Source: CBDCVO01 sp965223085 (GTDB taxonomy: Bacteria > Pseudomonadota > Gammaproteobacteria > Ga0077536). From it: a DNA stretch of 64,000 nt. The notes beneath the pieces were generated by a model. That model saw only the letters and a program-made list of their open reading frames with translations, searched no databases and was not told the origin of the DNA. The stretch is from contig OZ244981.1 of NCBI GenBank assembly GCA_965223085.1, positions 1,612,001-1,676,000 of the forward strand, read 5' to 3'. Of this stretch, positions 63,269-64,000 are shown piece after piece. The stretch's first letter is position 1, and each line of letters opens with the position of its first letter. A program made the position numbers and the translations under genes.

Positions 63269-64000
63269 ATGTTGCCGTTGCCTGTTGGCAGGGAAGCCAG
63301 TGCGGCTGTTGCTGCGCCGCACTATGAACGCCATCGTCCGGAACGCACCCTCCTATATCAGCTTGTCGAAGACTACTATCCCGCGCTCAGGGCGCACTTG
63401 GCGGCTGAGGGAACGGCATTGCCGGGCTATGTCGAGCGCGAGTTCGACGAGTACCTCAAATGCGGCCGACTCGAACATGGTTTTCTACGCGTGCGGTGCA
63501 AAACTTGTCATGCCGAGAAGCTTTTGGCGTTTAGCTGCAAGCGGCGGGGCTTCTGTCCCAGCTGCGGTGCCCGGCGCATGGCCGAGAGTGCGGCGCTGCT
63601 GGTGGACGAGGTCTTTCCCGCACAGCCGGTGCGCCAATGGGTGCTGAGCGTTCCGTTCCCCTTGCGTTTCCTGTTCGCGAGCCGCCCTGCGGTCATGGGC
63701 GGGGTGCTCGGCATCGTTTACCGCTGCATTGCCACGCACTTGATCAAGAAGGTGGGATTTTCCTGCACCGCGGCCCGCACCGGCGCAGTCACGTTGATTC
63801 AGCGATTCGGAAGTGCGTTGAACCTCAATCTTCACTTTCACATGCTCTTTCTGGATGGTGTCTATGTTGATGGCACGAATGGACCGAGCACCCGATTTTG
63901 CTGGGTGAAGGCCCCCACGAGTGCTGAGCTGACCCAACTGACGCACACCATCGCTCAGCGCGTCGGACGTTTCCTGGAACGTCAGGGATTGTTGGAACGT
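63269..64000 (+). CDS. IS91-family transposase, 3' end outside the window
   Basis: 244 codons open to the window edge. An N-terminal zinc-ribbon (RCKTCH, KRRGFCPSCGARRMAES) and the Y2 HUH-replicase core (VRQWVLSVPFPLRFLF, LNLHFHMLFLDGVY with the HxH metal site) identify the rolling-circle IS91 type. ATG at 63269 follows AAGGAT. No inverted repeats are expected for this family. The gene lies in the presumed island right of the tRNA-Met scar. Confidence 0.85.
   Translation, partial: MLPLPVGREASAAVAAPHYERHRPERTLLYQLVEDYYPALRAHLAAEGTALPGYVEREFDEYLKCGRLEHGFLRVRCKTCHAEKLLAFSCKRRGFCPSCGARRMAESAALLVDEVFPAQPVRQWVLSVPFPLRFLFASRPAVMGGVLGIVYRCIATHLIKKVGFSCTAARTGAVTLIQRFGSALNLNLHFHMLFLDGVYVDGTNGPSTRFCWVKAPTSAELTQLTHTIAQRVGRFLERQGLLER

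Overview
The window looks like a contiguous piece of a gammaproteobacterial chromosome of moderate to high G+C. The evidence is the gene order priA / mrcA / pilMNOPQ-aroK-aroB / damX / gltB-gltD-hemE and the miaB-phoH-ybeY-corC-lnt block, both classic gammaproteobacterial arrangements, together with argS followed by an FtsN-type SPOR gene, a pcnB-folK-panC run, an exosortase H and a phasin. I would not name a genus.

Left part (1-7200). A four-gene operon encodes a TackOD1/zinc-ribbon protein with a decayed GGDEF domain, a membrane glycosyltransferase 2, a TolC-like outer-membrane channel fused to a GH18-like hydrolase barrel, and an HlyD-type adaptor. It reads like a compact synthesis, trimming and export machine for an unknown exopolysaccharide. 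Convergent to it lie exosortase H and its usual membrane partner. A phasin gene (8 kb) points to polyhydroxyalkanoate storage. An IS110-family element of the IS1111 type (8.35-9.73 kb) has a transposase broken by one stop codon and a structured non-coding end.

Middle part (9.8-54.8 kb) is mostly housekeeping: a hydrolase, a luciferase-like monooxygenase, a polyamine cluster (speD, speE and a divergent speD paralogue), a cupin, a glyoxalase II-like hydrolase, an MNIO (DUF692)/DUF2063 pair without a visible peptide precursor, a Sel1-repeat protein, trmB, tRNA-Gly, the SPOR/argS pair, a rhodanese, priA, PBP1A, the type IV pilus operon running into shikimate genes and dgt, damX, glutamate synthase, hemE, an undecaprenyl-phosphate carrier (DUF368), the lnt-corC-ybeY-phoH-miaB operon, panC, folK, pcnB and tRNA-Glu. 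Five copies of an apparently undescribed intergenic repeat with a ribosome-binding-site-like core are scattered here; one copy supplies the TTG start context of argS.

Right part (54.8-64 kb) is accessory and decaying. It holds a DUF488 gene with a Trp codon turned into TGA, an MFS transporter lacking a normal start codon, a hipA toxin pseudogene with frameshifts and stops, a divergent PuuR-like regulator/omega-aminotransferase pair with an AT-rich operator region, an IS1111-type remnant, DUF924 and DUF4143-ATPase genes among short direct and inverted repeats, a tRNA-Met 3' half that looks like an integration scar, and an IS91-family transposase that runs off the window end.
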